DNA from: an uncultured Winogradskyella sp.
GTDB taxonomy: Bacteria > Bacteroidota > Bacteroidia > Flavobacteriales > Flavobacteriaceae
Direction: 5' to 3'
Assembly (NCBI GenBank): GCA_913055905.1
Contig: CAJXLB010000005.1
Location: 1-64,000 of the forward strand
Length of the DNA stretch: 64,000 bases
In this document: positions 61,524 to 64,000 of the stretch, one piece after another
Layout of the letters: each line of letters opens with the position of its first letter
Numbering within the stretch: the stretch's first letter is position 1
The notes under the pieces: generated by a model
What the model was told of the DNA's origin: nothing
The model's input: the letters and a program-made list of their open reading frames with translations, nothing else
Databases searched by the model: none
Position numbers and translations under genes: made by a program

Positions 61524-62114
61524 TTAAGTAAATATTTTATCCAATAGATGTTTTATGCTCTCTTTGTTGGCTCTAATCAATTCGTCTCGAGCAGCAATAG
61601 TATCCTTAGGCTTTTTGTCTTGTGATAGTTTAAATTTACCTTCCCATTGGGTTATATTAATTTCAAACATTTCTATATAATTTAAGTTCCTATTGAGCCT
61701 TGGATTATCTGGTTCTAAGACATATTTATGATGTGGAGCCTCCAAAAACTCGGTCATAATTATTAAGGATTTTTTTAAGGCGTCCTTATTTTTAATGGCT
61801 TTAACATTACCTTTTAGATGTACTTTAATGTAGTTCCATGTTGGAAGCTGAGTTGTGGTATATATACTAGGTGAAATATAGCAGTTTGGTCCAGAGAAAA
61901 TAACCGTAACAGGTCGGTTGTTTTTTAATAGTTCTGTATGCGGATTGTAAATATCTATATGACCAATGAGTTTATTATCTTCATAAATCAAAGGTAAATG
62001 GGTAATGAAGGGCACATCGTTAGATACCGAAATCAACGTTGCCAGAGGATAGTTCTTGATAACCTCGATTAGATGTTCTTTGTTATTATCTTGATGGTGT
62101 TGAGGTGGGTACAA
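61524..62114 (-). CDS. paiB: PaiB-like FMN-binding negative transcriptional regulator
   Basis: A 196-residue split-barrel flavin-binding family protein. It begins MYPPQHHQDNNKEHLIEVIK and has PLATLISVSNDVPFITHLPL and the central GHIDIYNPHTELLKN with SGPNCYISPSIY. These match the FMN_bind_2/PaiB family. In Bacillus, PaiB is linked to control of sporulation and degradative enzymes. Here the function is unknown and DNA binding is not evident from sequence. It is divergent from radC with a 60-base gap. Confidence 0.9.
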   Translation of the reverse strand: MYPPQHHQDNNKEHLIEVIKNYPLATLISVSNDVPFITHLPLIYEDNKLIGHIDIYNPHTELLKNNRPVTVIFSGPNCYISPSIYTTTQLPTWNYIKVHLKGNVKAIKNKDALKKSLIIMTEFLEAPHHKYVLEPDNPRLNRNLNYIEMFEINITQWEGKFKLSQDKKPKDTIAARDELIRANKESIKHLLDKIFT

Positions 62115-62162
62115 AATGTGCGATTTAAGTCTAATAGTTTAGTGCATTAAAATTACAATTTT

Positions 62163-62170
62163 TATATTTA
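62163..62170 (+). promoter_or_regulatory. radC -10 box, 4 bases before the ATG
   Basis: TATATTTA is one base from TAnnTTTG and ends 4 bases before the radC ATG. A TTA triplet (62139-62141) sits 21 bases upstream in place of TTG. A leaderless transcript is predicted. Confidence 0.35.
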
Positions 62171-62174
62171 GAGC

Positions 62175-62873
62175 ATGGCTAATGATAGGTCTTCATTTTC
62201 AATTAAAAATTGGTCTCAAGATGACCAGCCTCGAGAAAAACTGAGGGATAAAGGGAAATCCGTTTTAAGCGATGCTGAACTCGTTGCAATATTAATTGGT
62301 TCAGGAAACAGAGAGGAAAGTGCCGTAGACCTAAGTAAGAGAATCTTGGCCAGTGTGGACCACAATCTTAATGCTTTAGGTAAGCTATCCATTAAGCAGC
62401 TTATGGCTTTTAAGGGCATTGGTGAGGCCAAAGCCATAACCATTGCAGCGGCCCTAGAGCTTGGCCGCAGGCGCAGACTAGCAGATTCTAGGATAATTAA
62501 CAAGATACAATCGAGTCAATCTGTCTTTGAACTAATGCAACCTCTATTGGGAGAACTGCCTCACGAAGAATTTTGGATTCTCTACCTTAATAATTCCAAC
62601 AAGGTAATTGCAAAAAACCAATTAAGTAAAGGAGGTATTACAGGAACATTGGTAGATGTTCGCTTAGTTCTTAAGAAAGCTTTGGAGGTTGGTGCCACGG
62701 CCTTAATTCTTTGTCATAATCATCCATCCGGGACATTAAAACCAAGTCGTGCAGACCAGGATATAACCCAAAAATTAAAAACTGCAGCAACAAGCTTAGA
62801 CATCAAAGTGCTTGACCATCTTATTATTACTGAAAAAACGTACTTTAGTTTTGCGGATGAAGGTATACTATGA
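62175..62873 (+). CDS. radC: RadC family (JAB/MPN domain) protein
   Basis: A 232-residue protein of the RadC family. An N-terminal UPF0758 helix-hairpin-helix region contains LMAFKGIGEAKAITIAAALE (about residues 75-94). The C-terminal JAB1/MPN-type domain carries the metal-site motif LCHNHPSGTLKPSRADQDIT (His-x-His...Asp). The DNA-repair role once assigned to RadC is doubtful; the real function is unclear. It starts right after a -10-like box and is followed by a hairpin terminator. Confidence 0.94.
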   Translation: MANDRSSFSIKNWSQDDQPREKLRDKGKSVLSDAELVAILIGSGNREESAVDLSKRILASVDHNLNALGKLSIKQLMAFKGIGEAKAITIAAALELGRRRRLADSRIINKIQSSQSVFELMQPLLGELPHEEFWILYLNNSNKVIAKNQLSKGGITGTLVDVRLVLKKALEVGATALILCHNHPSGTLKPSRADQDITQKLKTAATSLDIKVLDHLIITEKTYFSFADEGIL

Positions 62874-62892
62874 TTCTGCAATACATTCTATA

Positions 62893-62937
62893 AAAATCTA
62901 TTCTTCTAAATCCCGAGTTTTGGAATAGGATTTTTTT
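62893..62937 (+). terminator. radC terminator
   Basis: AATCTATTC (62895-62903) pairs with GAATAGGATT (62923-62932), with one bulged G, around a 19-base loop. A run of seven T follows. Confidence 0.7.
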
Positions 62938-62967
62938 ATTTTTAGATTTTTGAATGCAACCCCTTTC

Positions 62968-64000
62968 ATGCTATTAGTTTATACACATAAAATCACACCT
63001 CGTCTAAGATTTACCTTTACGCATATTTGCAAGAGAATTTTAGGCGTTAAGGTAGCTTTCACATCTAAGATTGAAGATTTTATAGCTCACGATAGCCTAA
63101 AGATGTCCTACACGAAACAGCCTTTATCAAATGAACTTTTTGTTAGAAGCCATACCTTATTGTTTGAGCAAGGCCTATCGGATATAGAAATTAAGGTACA
63201 GCAATGGGACAACACAAAAGCATTTTTTTCAACAGGAGAGCGCAGCGATCTTCCCTTCGATATTTTTGCAGCATCATTTTATCTGTTAAGCCGCTATGAA
63301 GAATATCTTCCCCATGTTAAAGATGATTACGGAAGGTTCATGGCTAAGGAGAGCCTAGCTTACAAGAATAAATTCTTAAACCAACCCGTAGTAGATATTT
63401 GGGCCTATAAATTAAAGGCCTTGCTAAAAGAGAGATTTCCCGAATTTAACTTCCCAAAGCGGTTGTACAGCGTAAAACCTGTTATAGATGTCCCTATGGC
63501 CTTTTACTTTAAGCGAAAAGGGTTATTGCGGACGTTGGGAGGTACCCTAAACGATTTGCTTCGATTACGGGTAAAGCAACTGTACGAGCGCTACTTGGTA
63601 ATTCTTGGTTTTAAAAGAGACCCTTACGATACCTTTAAGTGGATAATTACAAAACAAAAACAGAATGATTTTAGATTCCTGGTGTTGTTTTTAATTGGAG
63701 ATTACTCAACCTATGACAAAAACATTAATAGCAGTAAAAAAGAGTTCGTTTCTTTAATAAAATCGGTTGCCGACTATTGCGATGTAGGACTCAAGGCTTC
63801 GTATTTTGCCTTAGAGGATATTGCAATCTTAAAAAAAGAGAAACGCAAAATGGAAGCCATAATAAACACGGAATTGAACGCTGTAAGAAATTCATTTTCA
63901 AAACTCAATTTACCAACATCCTACAGAAACCTTATAGAATTGGATATTTTCAATGATTATTCTATGGGTTATGTTGATACTTTGGGCTTTAGAGCAGGCA
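62968..64000 (+). CDS. polysaccharide deacetylase family protein (partial, runs off the window)
   Basis: An uninterrupted frame from ATG 62968 (MLLVYTHKITPRLRFTF) to the window end, 344 codons, with no stop. It resembles flavobacterial proteins of about 430 residues annotated as polysaccharide deacetylases. An N-terminal domain of unknown function has DIFAASFYLLSRYEEYLPHV (about residues 99-118) and FLNQPVVDIWAYKLKALLKE. The deacetylase-like region begins SVKPVIDVPMAF (about residue 170). Catalytic Asp/His motifs of the NodB domain are not obvious here. It may be a divergent or inactive member; the C terminus is missing. Confidence 0.8.
   Translation, partial: MLLVYTHKITPRLRFTFTHICKRILGVKVAFTSKIEDFIAHDSLKMSYTKQPLSNELFVRSHTLLFEQGLSDIEIKVQQWDNTKAFFSTGERSDLPFDIFAASFYLLSRYEEYLPHVKDDYGRFMAKESLAYKNKFLNQPVVDIWAYKLKALLKERFPEFNFPKRLYSVKPVIDVPMAFYFKRKGLLRTLGGTLNDLLRLRVKQLYERYLVILGFKRDPYDTFKWIITKQKQNDFRFLVLFLIGDYSTYDKNINSSKKEFVSLIKSVADYCDVGLKASYFALEDIAILKKEKRKMEAIINTELNAVRNSFSKLNLPTSYRNLIELDIFNDYSMGYVDTLGFRAG

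Noticed and set aside
1-64000. CRISPR arrays, transposons, integrases, prophage or attachment sites
   Set aside because: Scanning by eye showed no spaced direct-repeat arrays, transposase or integrase motifs. Both tRNA genes are intact and not flanked by partial copies.

Overview
The window looks like chromosome of a gliding marine-type member of the Flavobacteriaceae (Bacteroidota). Three things point there. It carries type IX secretion/gliding genes (gldJ, porU, porV) and a secreted protein with a T9SS type A tail. Its promoters are repeatedly of the TTG-N17-23-TAnnTTTG type, with almost no Shine-Dalgarno sequences. Its gene families (NhaD, PafA-like phosphatase, DUF4476, FG-GAP/ASPIC proteins, MlaE/MlaF) are typical of that group. 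The DNA is AT-rich and even in character. I see no insertion sequences, integrases, phage genes or CRISPR arrays.

Layout. 1-100: 3' end of a 5S rRNA with its terminator, so the window starts at the end of an rRNA operon. 292-3585: pta-ackA. 3640-5940: acyl-CoA dehydrogenase divergent from anmK. 6192-10834: nhaD, an ExbB-ExbD-TonB set and folC. 10895-11077: two tRNA-Val genes (TAC, GAC), each followed by a hairpin. 11191-12471: murF. 12534-19654: gldJ divergent from porU-porV. 19721-24666: cdd, pdhA, pdhC (two lipoyl domains), an M28 peptidase lipoprotein and an SDR. 24667-25861: cbpM-cbpA-like co-chaperone pair. 25995-33912: HAD phosphatase, a very large secreted FG-GAP/ASPIC-haloperoxidase fusion, SprT-like protein, mannose-1-phosphate guanylyltransferase and DUF389 membrane protein. 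33932-35442: MlaF/MlaE-type ABC pair. 35555-37198: PafA-like phosphatase. 37195-40475: FabH-like synthase, proC, methyltransferase, glycosyltransferase. 40653-43502: gcvP. 43625-45244: UbiA-like membrane protein, then an ECF sigma factor with a small zinc-site partner. 45294-49153: M3 peptidase, purE, purK, with a possible small RNA at 47436-47512. 49300-52267: hpt-adk fusion, obgE, potassium channel. 52319-53843: DUF4136 lipoprotein and TPR protein. 53958-59066: TetR regulator plus ABC/HlyD/TolC export operon. 59143-62873: mpl, DUF4476 protein, PaiB-like protein, radC. 62968-64000: polysaccharide-deacetylase-type protein cut by the window end.

How the genes fit together. Peptidoglycan synthesis and recycling recur (murF, anmK, mpl). 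GldJ-PorU-PorV belong to the gliding/T9SS apparatus, and the 1343-residue fusion protein is a probable cargo. Acetate/pyruvate metabolism is covered by pta-ackA and pdhA-pdhC; E1-beta is not in this window. Envelope transport is covered by TonB-ExbBD, MlaEF, NhaD and the TolC-type exporter.

Most of the window is conserved core genome. The most unusual items are the haloperoxidase fusion at 26681-30712, the hpt-adk fusion, the exporter ATPase lacking an LSGGQ motif, the unannotated promoter-hairpin-hairpin unit at 47397-47512, and several genes whose -10 box lies only 4-5 bases before the start codon.
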